NCBI GenBank assembly: GCA_005800405.1
Contig: SYFN01000253.1
Location: 1-7,246, forward strand
DNA: 7,246 nucleotides
Direction: 5' to 3'
Source: Burkholderiales bacterium
Lineage (GTDB): Bacteria > Pseudomonadota > Gammaproteobacteria > Burkholderiales > Burkholderiaceae_D
A program made the translations under genes and the position numbers. The notes beneath the pieces were generated by a model. That model had not been told where the DNA came from. It ran no database searches and saw nothing but the letters and a program-made list of their open reading frames with translations. Of this stretch, positions 1 through 6,412 are shown piece after piece. The stretch's first letter is position 1. Every line of letters begins with the position of its first letter.

Positions 1-144
1 ATTGCCGGCGCCAAAGATCCCATCCGTATGGCACGCGCAATGAAGCTGGCTATCGAAGCGGGTCGAGAAGCGTATCTTGCCGGGCGCATTCCGCGACTTT
101 TTGCAGCGTCGCCTTCATCACCGATGGCGGGTCGGGTCGCATGA
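1..144 (+). CDS. thiG: Thiazole synthase ThiG, C-terminal end (partial)
   Basis: This is the last 47 codons of a gene that begins before the window, read in frame 1 to a TGA at 142-144. The peptide has the typical ThiG tail: an [19 protein letters not shown] helix followed by [10 protein letters not shown] and a short polar end. ThiG is a cytoplasmic TIM-barrel enzyme. It condenses deoxyxylulose 5-phosphate, a glycine- or tyrosine-derived imine and ThiS thiocarboxylate into the thiazole phosphate half of thiamine. The catalytic residues lie upstream of the window. Its stop overlaps the thiD start (ATGA at 141-144), so the two genes are probably translationally coupled in one operon. The identification rests only on this C-terminal pattern and on the two thiamine genes that follow. 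Confidence 0.88.
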   Translation: MAGAKDPIRMARAMKLAIEAGREAYLAGRIPRLFAASPSSPMAGRVA

Positions 145-935
145 GCCGTCCCTGTGTGCTGGTGTTTGCCGGGCTAGATCCCAGTGGAGGCGCCGGTGTG
201 CAGGCAGATATCGAGGCGATTAACGCGATGGGTGCGCATGCGCTGCCAGTGATCACGACGCTGACAGTTCAGGACAATGACCGAGTTCATGCAGTCTATC
301 CGGTAGACGCAGGCATACTGCGTGAGCAAGTGCACGTGTTATGTAAAAAATTTCGTATCGCGGCGGTCAAGATCGGTATCACCGGTAGCAAAGATAATGT
401 CGCAGTAATTGTCGAGACTATTCAACAACTGCGACAACCAAAGCCCGATTTGCCTGTAGTGCTCGACCCGGTACTCGCCAGCGGTCACGGCGATGCCCTT
501 GCGCGTGAGGATGCGGTGGGCATGATACGTCCGCTGCAATCGCAGGCGACGCTCATCACGCCTAATTTGCCTGAAGCTGTCCGGCTGTGTGCTGGTGAAA
601 CCTCACTGGCGGCTCAGGCAGTGCAGTTGCTTGAATGTACGTCTCATGTGTTGATAAAGGGCGGCCATGGCCAAGACGAGAAAATCACCAACACCTGGTT
701 CAGCCGCGCGCATGAGCAATCGTGGCAATGGCCACGGCTGAGTGGCGGATTTCATGGCTCGGGTTGTACACTCGCTTCCGCCATTGCTGCCTGTCTTGCC
801 ACCGAACGGGACATGCAAGCGGCATTGTTGCTAGCGCAATCGTATGTAAACGCATCCCTTGCCAACGCTTACTCCATCGCTGACGGGCAGCAGATACCGG
901 CGCGAGTGACCCACCCTTTGCAGGAGGTTTCATGA
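141..935 (+). CDS. thiD: Hydroxymethylpyrimidine/phosphomethylpyrimidine kinase ThiD
   Basis: A 264-residue ribokinase-fold kinase, normal length for the family. ThiD phosphorylates HMP and HMP-P to HMP-PP, the pyrimidine substrate of ThiE, in the cytoplasm. The N-terminal substrate loop [14 protein letters not shown] is at residues 11-24 and an AVKIGITGS segment is at about 75-83. [14 protein letters not shown] (107-120) and LITPNLPEA (138-146) follow, then VLIKGGHG (170-177). The anion-hole motif GSGCT (206-210) carries the expected catalytic Cys209. The ATG overlaps the thiG stop and no strong Shine-Dalgarno precedes it, so coupling to thiG translation is likely. The end overlaps thiE by ATGA at 932-935. 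A separate PdxK role is less likely in this operon. No defect is visible. Confidence 0.95.
   Translation: MSRPCVLVFAGLDPSGGAGVQADIEAINAMGAHALPVITTLTVQDNDRVHAVYPVDAGILREQVHVLCKKFRIAAVKIGITGSKDNVAVIVETIQQLRQPKPDLPVVLDPVLASGHGDALAREDAVGMIRPLQSQATLITPNLPEAVRLCAGETSLAAQAVQLLECTSHVLIKGGHGQDEKITNTWFSRAHEQSWQWPRLSGGFHGSGCTLASAIAACLATERDMQAALLLAQSYVNASLANAYSIADGQQIPARVTHPLQEVS
922..927 (+). promoter_or_regulatory. Strong ribosome binding site of thiE
   Basis: A consensus AGGAGG lies inside the last codons of thiD, 4 bases before the thiE ATG at 932. It settles the thiE start and shows that thiE can recruit ribosomes itself although its start codon overlaps the thiD stop. Confidence 0.8.
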
Positions 936-1540
936 AAGGTTTGTACCTCGTCACGCCTGATTGGGATGATACTGATCGCTTGGTGACTGTAACTGAAGCA
1001 GCGCTGAAAGCCGGCGTGGCCTTGCTGCAGTATCGCCACAAGACAGCAACGGAGGCCTTGCAGCGTACACAAGCGAAAGCATTGCGCGATTTGTGCAGAC
1101 ACTACGAGGTGCCTTTGATCATCAATGATCATCTTGCACTGTGCGAAGAAATCAATGCCGATGGCTTGCATGTAGGTGGTACCGATGCCACGGTAGCCGC
1201 TGTAAGATCCGTGATTGGCCCCGATAAAATCATTGGCGCATCTTGCTACGGTGATTTGCAGAGAACCCTTGATGCAGCCGCAGCCGGTGCCAGCTACGTC
1301 GCCTTTGGTGGCTTTTATCCTTCGCGCGTTAAAAAATACGAGGTCTCGACATCTGTAGATATTGTTTCGCGTGCCAAGGTCACGATTTCCGTGCCTGTCT
1401 GCGTGATTGGTGGCATGACTCCCGAGAATGCAGTACCGCTGGTTGCCGAGGGTGCCGACCTGGTGGCTGCTATCAGCAGTGTCTACCAGCATGAGCATCC
1501 GGCATCTGCAGTCGCCGCTTTTGTCCGACTTTTCGCCTGA
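932..1540 (+). CDS. thiE: Thiamine-phosphate synthase ThiE
   Basis: A 202-residue TIM-barrel protein that joins HMP-PP and thiazole phosphate to give thiamine phosphate and pyrophosphate. Family motifs appear in order. LLQYRHK (31-37) carries the pyrophosphate-binding Gln, Arg and Lys. LIINDH (62-67) carries the Asn-Asp pair. DGLHVGG (77-83) corresponds to the usual DGVHLGQ, IGASCYG (101-107) to the usual IGVSCH, and VAFGGFYPSRVKK (123-135) to the GPVFPT-TK loop. VIGGMTPENA (158-167) and DLVAAISSVY (176-185) complete the phosphate-binding end. The loop versions CYG and AFGGFYPS differ from the commonest ThiE forms but keep the functional positions. It starts at an ATGA overlap with thiD behind AGGAGG and is probably the last gene of the thi operon, since the next gene is 223 bases away. 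No clear hairpin-plus-T terminator follows. Confidence 0.95.
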   Translation: MKGLYLVTPDWDDTDRLVTVTEAALKAGVALLQYRHKTATEALQRTQAKALRDLCRHYEVPLIINDHLALCEEINADGLHVGGTDATVAAVRSVIGPDKIIGASCYGDLQRTLDAAAAGASYVAFGGFYPSRVKKYEVSTSVDIVSRAKVTISVPVCVIGGMTPENAVPLVAEGADLVAAISSVYQHEHPASAVAAFVRLFA

Positions 1541-1644
1541 CAACGAGATAAATTCTTGGCCATACCGCCGTAAACAGTGGTTCTTCATTTTATTTTTCGT
1601 TCGTCGCGCAATACCCTTCCGTTAAAAATTCCTCAAAGTTTGTT

Positions 1645-1672
1645 GGAACCAACATTCAGTTCTTGCGACTCA
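1645..1672 (+). promoter_or_regulatory. HrpL-type hrp box promoter (ECF sigma factor)
   Basis: GGAACC at 1645-1650, a 15-base spacer, then CGACTCA at 1666-1672. The published hrp box recognised by HrpL in Pseudomonas syringae and Erwinia is GGAACC, 15-16 bases, then CCAC with a preferred trailing TCA. This site has one mismatch (CGAC for CCAC). It lies in the only intergenic gap before a type III chaperone-like gene, with the start codon about 90 bases downstream. The sequence match is direct; activity and the presence of a hrpL gene elsewhere are inferred. The rest of the 1541-1763 gap holds no gene I can support. Confidence 0.68.
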
Positions 1673-1702
1673 AGCAGCGCCATCTGGTAAATCACCAGTC
1701 AT

Positions 1703-1743
1703 CGGTTTGTTTGAGCTACTCATAACCAACAGGCAAACAACCG
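1703..1743 (+). promoter_or_regulatory. Imperfect hairpin in the leader of the chaperone gene
   Basis: CGGTTTGTTTG (1703-1713) pairs with CAAACAACCG (1734-1743) leaving one bulged T, giving about 10 pairs around a 20-base loop. A smaller stem, CTGGT/ACCAG, sits just upstream at 1684-1698. Both would lie in the transcribed leader if the hrp box is used, ending 20 bases before the ATG at 1764, which has no good Shine-Dalgarno. A role in translation or RNA stability is only a possibility. Confidence 0.3.
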
Positions 1744-1763
1744 GTGCGATATTCGAAACTTGA

Positions 1764-2318
1764 ATGAGGTTCAATTTGTCCGCCACGCTGCTGCAGGTAC
1801 AAGATTTAATGCAATCACTGGGCCCAGCTTCGCCTTGCATTGAGTCACTGATACAAGAGTCGAATGAGAGCTGGACCTTGCAAGTCAGCGGGGGTCTTTA
1901 TATCACTGTCACGTTTAGTGATGAGCCACCGCGTATTCTTTTGTCAGCCTTGTTGGGTCAGCCAGAGGAAGCAGATCAGCATGTTGTCTATATGACGATG
2001 CTCTGCGTGAATCTGCTGTATGCAGAAGATCATGCGCTTCGTGGCGCTCTGAGTGGGCCCAGTGGTGAGTTGATGTTGATCAGTGATGCCGTATTGGAAG
2101 ATTGGAGTGTTGCCAGTTTGCAGAACTACATATTACATTTTTATCAGCGCACCAGTCGACTAATGGAAGAAATTCACGCAATGATGGAGGTTGAATCGGC
2201 ACCCAAAACAAGTGAAATCAATTTTCTCATGGTATTAAAGCAGTCGTTCTATGCCATTTTCGATGCTGGGAGCCCTAGTAATACAAGTCCTGTTTGGTAT
2301 GTAAGTTTCGTTAGGTAG
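1764..2318 (+). CDS. CesT-family type III secretion chaperone (putative)
   Basis: A 184-residue acidic protein with the layout of class I type III secretion chaperones. Helix 1 is at about 4-20 (SATLLQVQDLMQSLG). A strand pair follows at 36-64 (SWTLQVSGGLYITVTF, then RILLSALLG). A helix lies at 74-88 (VVYMTMLCVNLLY), strands at 91-110 (ALRGALSGPSGELMLISDAV) and a final helix at 115-142. Such proteins are cytoplasmic dimers that wrap the N-terminal region of a cognate effector and guide it to the type III ATPase. A tail of about 35 residues extends beyond the core fold. Chaperone genes usually sit directly before their cargo, which here would be the gene at 2469. The ATG at 1764 was chosen because it keeps helix 1 whole; its ribosome binding site is weak. 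The family call comes from fold pattern and context, not a database search. Confidence 0.7.
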   Translation: MRFNLSATLLQVQDLMQSLGPASPCIESLIQESNESWTLQVSGGLYITVTFSDEPPRILLSALLGQPEEADQHVVYMTMLCVNLLYAEDHALRGALSGPSGELMLISDAVLEDWSVASLQNYILHFYQRTSRLMEEIHAMMEVESAPKTSEINFLMVLKQSFYAIFDAGSPSNTSPVWYVSFVR

Positions 2319-2454
2319 GTGGCCAGAGTTCAGCCCAAATTACCGCCTGCAGTCTTGTCATGCGTTTGTGGTGCGTACAGTACGGCCATCTTGTTATCGC
2401 TCTATGTAGTGTGTTTTTTGAAGATTTTTTTGGAAAAATCAATATCTGCAAAGT

Positions 2455-2461
2455 AAAGGAG
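2455..2461 (+). promoter_or_regulatory. Strong ribosome binding site of the effector candidate
   Basis: AAAGGAG is 7 bases before the ATG at 2469, near-ideal spacing. It fixes the start and suggests the gene is well translated. Just upstream, at 2423-2440, a small 7-bp hairpin (GATTTTT/AAAAATC, loop TTGG) lies in an AT-rich stretch. The 150-base gap after the chaperone gene has no separate hrp box that I can find, so the two genes probably share the promoter at 1645. Confidence 0.75.
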
Positions 2462-2468
2462 TATCACC

Positions 2469-2918
2469 ATGCAAGCAGTCGTTAACCATGCCACCAGAAA
2501 TAAAAGAGACGTGGTTGCTCTTCAGCCGGACATCAACAAGAATACCGTCTGCGAAATCTATGATGCGGTCCGTGTAAAAAATGACTGGGCCATAGTCCGC
2601 GCAGGGTCGGACGGACATGATAATTACTATGTTTACATCCCCAAGCGCGAGAGCTGGTTGGCTGCTTCGACCTATAAGGCAGCCAGTATCCGCAATCATC
2701 GTCAGTCACTGGCTGATCTTCTGAGTAAGTCGGGTAGGACACTCCTGAAGGAACAGTGGCTTTTCAACATAGACAAGACTAACATCTTGCAACTGACCTG
2801 GCTGAGCATGAAAGATGTGAATCGCGAAGACTTCACGGCAGGTGAGCTGAAATCGCACCTGAAACCGTTGAATGATAGGGTTCGTGGTCGCGATCGCCTG
2901 ATGAAAAAAAAGAGTTAG
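2469..2918 (+). CDS. Candidate type III secreted effector, zero-frame N-terminal part
   Basis: 149 codons from an ATG behind AAAGGAG to a TAG at 2916-2918. I do not recognise the family. The N-terminus is polar and Asn/Thr-containing (MQAVVNHATRNKRD), without a signal peptide or membrane segment. Residues 25-75 look like a compact alpha/beta stretch (NTVCEIYDAVRVKNDWAIVRA, NYYVYIPK). From residue 78 on it is basic and helical and ends in LMKKKS. Coding continues in the -1 frame without a gap in protein character, so this is probably the first part of a protein of about 406 residues running to 3688. The effector role is inferred from the chaperone directly upstream and the hrp box, not from homology. 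Read as a stand-alone 149-residue protein it would end abruptly in a lysine-rich tail right after an A8 run. Confidence 0.75.
   Translation: MQAVVNHATRNKRDVVALQPDINKNTVCEIYDAVRVKNDWAIVRAGSDGHDNYYVYIPKRESWLAASTYKAASIRNHRQSLADLLSKSGRTLLKEQWLFNIDKTNILQLTWLSMKDVNREDFTAGELKSHLKPLNDRVRGRDRLMKKKS
2904..2912 (+). other. A8 slippery site joining the two frames of the effector candidate
   Basis: The zero frame reads ATG AAA AAA AAG AGT TAG. Bases 2906-2912 form A_AAA_AAG, the heptamer used for -1 ribosomal frameshifting in E. coli dnaX, and the run of eight A (2904-2911) is also a candidate for transcriptional slippage or indel-based phase variation. A -1 shift here gives ...LMKKKELDKNFSQI... and opens 258 further codons to 3688. 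The -1 frame is open from 2879 to 3688 and the zero frame closes at 2918, so the switch must occur in this 40-base overlap, where the A8 run is the only homopolymer of note. I see no clear Shine-Dalgarno stimulator or downstream pseudoknot. Confidence 0.7.
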
Positions 2919-3688
2919 ATAAAAACTTCAGCCAGATACCCAAGAAAGCCGCCGATTACTATGCACAATTTCTGAAAAAGAGTCCGGCAGATCAAAGTAT
3001 CCTGCGTCAGGCACTGTTCAGTAAAAATTCCCATATGTCTCTGGCTGAGGAGCGCGCTATTATCAAAAGTGTTGATACTTTACTGCACACTTACATTACT
3101 CAGAAAGATAATAAACAGACGCTGGTCAGCCTGATTTGCAAGAGCCCTCATCAAGATTTGTTACTGCGGTTTGCGACGGCCTGGCTAGATCATTTACAGA
3201 GAAAGGCAGTTTTCAAGTCTCACAACCTGTTGCTTGCTTTTAGCTGGGAGAAGTCGATGACCCATCTCACCAGGATGATTGAAAAGCATGCCAAGCCCAG
3301 CGATAACTGCCCCAAGGGAAGCTCGCCTGTCAGCCCTGAAAGGTCTGCTGTGATTGCCAGAATGTTCAAACATTCGGATTCACACGCTGACGATACAGAG
3401 GCCGATCTGTTTTCGCCCTTCAAGCTCGGGCAAAAGGGGGGCGCCGTGTTTACTGCAACGGATGCCAGTCTCATTTCCCTGTCTTCTGGGCGTAAACAAA
3501 CTGCTGAGCCCATCCTGATGGAGCCTAGCCTAGGCTCTGAGCTGGAGGTCGTGTCCTTATCTCAAGAGATCTCCGAAGGGGTGTCGTGGTCTGAAGAGAG
3601 TGGACTCATGAAGGTCACTGAAGGCCCGTACTCCGTTTATGGTGACATGCCCAAGCCACCCAACGGCGACTCTTTGCTCAATCAGTAA
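2912..3688 (+). CDS. Candidate type III secreted effector, C-terminal part in the -1 frame
   Basis: 258 codons that continue the protein begun at 2469 after a -1 shift, ending at the stop at 3686-3688. The first 120 or so residues are helical and mixed-charge (ELDKNFSQIPKKAADYYAQFLKKSP, then SLAEERAIIKSVDTLLHTYITQKD and DLLLRFATAWLDHLQRK). The last 115 are rich in Ser, Glu, Pro and Gly (SPVSPERS, SLSQEISEGVSWSEESG) and look disordered. The first ATG in this frame is at 3035 and has no Shine-Dalgarno; the 51 codons before it already read as good protein. Independent translation from 3035 would give 217 residues but is less likely than read-through. I recognise no catalytic motif, and the function is unknown. 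It could also be a recently broken gene or carry a base error in the A8 run. Confidence 0.65.
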   Translation, partial: ELDKNFSQIPKKAADYYAQFLKKSPADQSILRQALFSKNSHMSLAEERAIIKSVDTLLHTYITQKDNKQTLVSLICKSPHQDLLLRFATAWLDHLQRKAVFKSHNLLLAFSWEKSMTHLTRMIEKHAKPSDNCPKGSSPVSPERSAVIARMFKHSDSHADDTEADLFSPFKLGQKGGAVFTATDASLISLSSGRKQTAEPILMEPSLGSELEVVSLSQEISEGVSWSEESGLMKVTEGPYSVYGDMPKPPNGDSLLNQ

Positions 3689-3704
3689 GTGCCCCAGGAC
3701 GCAG

Positions 3705-3725
3705 CGGCGCGACTCGCTCGCGCCG
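3705..3725 (+). terminator. GC-rich hairpin after the effector candidate
   Basis: CGGCGCGA (3705-3712) and TCGCGCCG (3718-3725) form a perfect 8-bp stem with a 5-base loop, 16 bases after the stop at 3688. No T-tract follows, so it is not a canonical intrinsic terminator. It may slow RNA polymerase or protect the 3' end of the upstream message. It also lies where the uvrD -35 region would be. Confidence 0.35.
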
Positions 3726-3741
3726 TATCGCGCCGTATAAT
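3719..3741 (+). promoter_or_regulatory. uvrD promoter -10 box with a 10-bp tandem repeat
   Basis: CGCGCCGTAT occurs twice head to tail (3719-3728 and 3729-3738). The second copy runs into a perfect TATAAT at 3736-3741. The uvrD ATG at 3748 is 6 bases after the -10 box, where transcription would be expected to start, so the message may be leaderless. GGAG (3744-3747) directly touches the ATG and is too close to act as a normal Shine-Dalgarno. No good -35 hexamer is visible at about 3713-3718. Confidence 0.5.
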
Positions 3742-3747
3742 CCGGAG

Positions 3748-6024
3748 ATGCAAAATCTCCTGCAAAATCTCAATGAAGAGCAACTCGCTGCAGTCACGCT
3801 ACCCGCCCAACCGGCGCTGATTCTCGCTGGCGCTGGCTCTGGCAAGACCCGGGTACTCACCACCCGTATCGCCTGGCTGGTGCAAACCGGTCAGGTCTCC
3901 CCCAGCGGCCTGCTGGCGGTTACCTTTACCAACAAGGCTGCGAAGGAAATGCTAGCACGTCTGTCAGCTATTTTGCCGGTCAACACCCGTGGGATGTGGA
4001 TAGGTACCTTTCACGGCTTATGTAATCGTCTGCTGCGCGCGCATCACCGCGATGCCGCTTTGCCACAGACATTTCAGATCCTGGATTCGCAGGACCAGAT
4101 GTCTGCCATCAAGCGCCTGCTGAAGCGACTCAATGTCGATGATGAAAAATATCCTGCCAAGCACCTGATGTACTTCATCAACGGTGCCAAGGATCAGTGT
4201 TTTCGTGCCAAAGACGTTGAGGCAAGCGACGACTACCAGCGAAAATTTATCGAATTGTACGAAGCCTATGATGACCAGTGCCAGCGGGAAGGCGTGGTGG
4301 ATTTCGCAGAATTACTGTTACGTAGCTATGAACTGCTCTCGCGCAACCAACCTTTGCGCGAGCATTATCAGGCGCGCTTCAAACATATTCTGGTGGACGA
4401 GTTTCAGGATACGAATGATCTGCAATACAAATGGCTGAAGACATTGGCAGGTGAACACGCCGCTGTATTCGCAGTGGGCGATGATGATCAAAGTATCTAC
4501 GCATTCCGCGGTGCCAACGTCGGCAATATGTCGGCCTTCGAGCGGGAATTCAACGTACAAAATCTCGTCAAGCTCGAGCAAAACTATCGCTCGCACGGCC
4601 ATATTCTGGACACAGCCAACCAGCTGATCTCCCATAATCTTCGTCGCCTTGGCAAGAACCTTCGCACGGATGCGGGTCACGGCGAGCAAGTTCGCATATT
4701 CGAGGCTACGAGTGATTTACAGGAAGCGCAATGGCTGATCGAAGAAGCGAAATTTTTGATTGCCGAAGGCTGGCTGCGCAGCGAGATCGCCATACTTTTC
4801 CGCTCGAATGCACAATCGCGCGTGATTGAGCATGCACTTTTTACTGCCGGTATGCCCTACCGAGTCTATGGCGGTCAGCGGTTTTTTGAGCGCGCCGAAG
4901 TAAAGCACGCGATCGCTTATTTGCAGCTGATCGATAATGCGCATAATGATTCAGCATTTTTACGCGTGGTGAATTTCCCGACGCGTGGCATTGGTGCGCG
5001 CAGTATCGAGCAGTTGCAGGAGGCTGCCCGCCAGTATGGTATTTCGCTTTATGCGGCAATGCCTTATGTGGCTGGCAAGGCAGGTACTGTGATCGGCAGC
5101 TTCGTCAAGCTCATCGAAAACATGCGCTTTGAAACAGAGCGCTTGCCGCTGCCTGAGATGGTGCAGGTCATGCTTGAAAAAAGCACGCTACTGCAGCACT
5201 ATCAGGCTGACAAAGATGGTGCTGATCGTATCGAAAATCTGGAGCAGCTGGTCAGCGCCGTGACACTGTTTGTATCTGAAGAAGGTTTCGGTATGGATGC
5301 GCCCGCATTACTTGGTCCTCGCGTTGATGCCGTTACGCCCATCGCGATCGGTGAGGGTGTGGAAATTATTGATGCCGACGCGCCACTGCCGAGCGTCATG
5401 TCACCCTTGTCAGCGTTTTTGTCCCACGCATCATTGGAGGCAGGCGATAATCAGGCGCAGGCAGGGCAGGACGCGATCCAATTGATGACGGTGCATGCTG
5501 CCAAAGGTTTGGAGTTTGATGCCGTATTCATTACAGGTCTGGAAGAGGGCTTGTTCCCGCATGAAAACAGCGAGGAAGCCGACGATGGTGTCGAGGAAGA
5601 GCGCCGGTTGATGTATGTCGCAATCACTCGCGCCCGCAAACGTCTCTACATGAGCTTTGCGCAAACGCGCATGTTGCACGGTCAGACACGCTATAACCTG
5701 CGCTCAAGATTTTTTGAAGAGTTACCGGACGAGGCGCTGAAGTGGTTGTCGCCGAAAGTGCAAACCAAATGGGTCGGGCAGACGCAAAAAGCCGCCTGGC
5801 GGGATGTGCCCGAGAACGGCAATAATGAGATCGCCCAATCACTACCTAGTAAAAAAGAGTCCAGCTGGCGCGCGGGCCAGACCGTGTTTCATCAAAAATT
5901 CGGCGAGGGTGTGATTGTGAATATCGAGGGCAGCGGCGCGCAGGCGCGTGCAAGTATTAACTTTGGAAAGAATGGTATGAAGTTACTCGATCTTGGTATC
6001 GCAAAGATGGAACGTCTTAGCTGA
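3748..6024 (+). CDS. uvrD: ATP-dependent DNA helicase UvrD/PcrA type (superfamily 1A)
   Basis: 758 residues, full length for a 3'-5' DNA helicase that acts in nucleotide excision repair and mismatch repair. All SF1A motifs are present in order. These are Walker A AGAGSGKT (27-34), Ia AVTFTNKAAKEM (57-68), TFHG (87-90), II VDEFQD (216-221) and III VGDDDQSIYAFRGA (243-256). LEQNYRS (276-282), V MTVHAAKGLEFD (580-591) and VI EEERRLMYVAITRARKRL (616-633) follow. A Tudor-like C-terminal domain spans about 706-755 (WRAGQTVFHQKFGEGVIV...), as in UvrD and PcrA, where it contacts RNA polymerase; Rep usually lacks it. A 60-residue Ala/Pro-rich stretch (about 512-571) precedes motif V, as I recall from betaproteobacterial homologues. 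The start MQNLLQNLNEEQLAAVTLP matches the family N-terminus. No damage or frameshift is seen. Confidence 0.95.
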   Translation: MQNLLQNLNEEQLAAVTLPAQPALILAGAGSGKTRVLTTRIAWLVQTGQVSPSGLLAVTFTNKAAKEMLARLSAILPVNTRGMWIGTFHGLCNRLLRAHHRDAALPQTFQILDSQDQMSAIKRLLKRLNVDDEKYPAKHLMYFINGAKDQCFRAKDVEASDDYQRKFIELYEAYDDQCQREGVVDFAELLLRSYELLSRNQPLREHYQARFKHILVDEFQDTNDLQYKWLKTLAGEHAAVFAVGDDDQSIYAFRGANVGNMSAFEREFNVQNLVKLEQNYRSHGHILDTANQLISHNLRRLGKNLRTDAGHGEQVRIFEATSDLQEAQWLIEEAKFLIAEGWLRSEIAILFRSNAQSRVIEHALFTAGMPYRVYGGQRFFERAEVKHAIAYLQLIDNAHNDSAFLRVVNFPTRGIGARSIEQLQEAARQYGISLYAAMPYVAGKAGTVIGSFVKLIENMRFETERLPLPEMVQVMLEKSTLLQHYQADKDGADRIENLEQLVSAVTLFVSEEGFGMDAPALLGPRVDAVTPIAIGEGVEIIDADAPLPSVMSPLSAFLSHASLEAGDNQAQAGQDAIQLMTVHAAKGLEFDAVFITGLEEGLFPHENSEEADDGVEEERRLMYVAITRARKRLYMSFAQTRMLHGQTRYNLRSRFFEELPDEALKWLSPKVQTKWVGQTQKAAWRDVPENGNNEIAQSLPSKKESSWRAGQTVFHQKFGEGVIVNIEGSGAQARASINFGKNGMKLLDLGIAKMERLS

Positions 6025-6141
6025 TGATTGGTCGGTACCGCGTTTGCAGCAATCCTCAGCCAGACGCTGGCGTTATTGGCTTTCAGTGAGCATACGCTGA
6101 TTTTTATCGATACACATATTCAGAACAATAAATTTTTCTAT

Positions 6142-6273
6142 GGAAGCGCTGATTAAATAAGCCCAGAAAATTTTGTTGTAAGGTCAATCGCACCAAGCAT
6201 TTGGTTTTGCGAGGTTCTGCGTCGCACAGCAACGCTGGCTCGACATGAAACGCGCTTTTATTCAGCGTGTTCC
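6142..6273. repeat. Possible small inverted-repeat element (MITE-like or IS remnant)
   Basis: The left edge, GGAAGCGCTGATTAAATAAG (6142-6161), and the reverse complement of the right edge, which begins GGAACACGCTGAATAAAAGC (6252-6273 region), share GGAA, CGCTGA and TAAA in order with small gaps. This gives imperfect terminal inverted repeats around 132 bases. The ends look like insertion-sequence ends, but I cannot name a family. No target-site duplication is obvious at the flanks, and no coding capacity is seen. Confidence 0.3.
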
Positions 6274-6349
6274 TCGCTAAAAATGGTGTCAAGCGCTGGA
6301 TTTTTAGTCTCCCTGCGGGCGTCACGTAGCCAAGCTTACCCGTTCTGGG

Positions 6350-6370
6350 GTAGAGACTTTTTGTTTCTAC
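6350..6370. other. Hairpin with T5 loop
   Basis: GTAGAGAC (6350-6357) pairs with GTTTCTAC (6363-6370) with one G-T wobble around a TTTTT loop. No T-tract follows on the plus strand, so it is not called a terminator. Function unknown. Confidence 0.35.
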
Positions 6371-6412
6371 GTGTGGCGGCTTACGAAATGGACCTAGACT
6401 TGGTCGGTCTCT

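Noticed and set aside
869..1588. Long minus-strand open frame (239 codons) opposite thiE
   Set aside because: It lies opposite a clear ThiE with all motifs, has no ribosome binding site and its product is Cys/His/Arg-rich with no recognisable domain. It is a shadow of thiE codon use.
1590..1620. Ralstonia-type hrp box (TTCG, 16 bases, TTCG) near the TTCGTTCG stretch
   Set aside because: TTCG occurs twice but the second element is not found at the required distance. The HrpL-type box at 1645-1672 fits much better.
1541..1644. Intrinsic terminator after thiE
   Set aside because: The stretch is T-rich in places, but I find no stem of useful length directly before a T-tract.
3035..3688. A separate gene starting at the ATG at 3035
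   Set aside because: No Shine-Dalgarno precedes this ATG and the same frame already reads as good protein for 51 codons before it, continuous with the gene at 2469.
6104..6325. Minus-strand open frame of 73 codons downstream of uvrD
   Set aside because: No start signal and no recognisable protein. It overlaps the possible inverted-repeat element and is better explained as non-coding.
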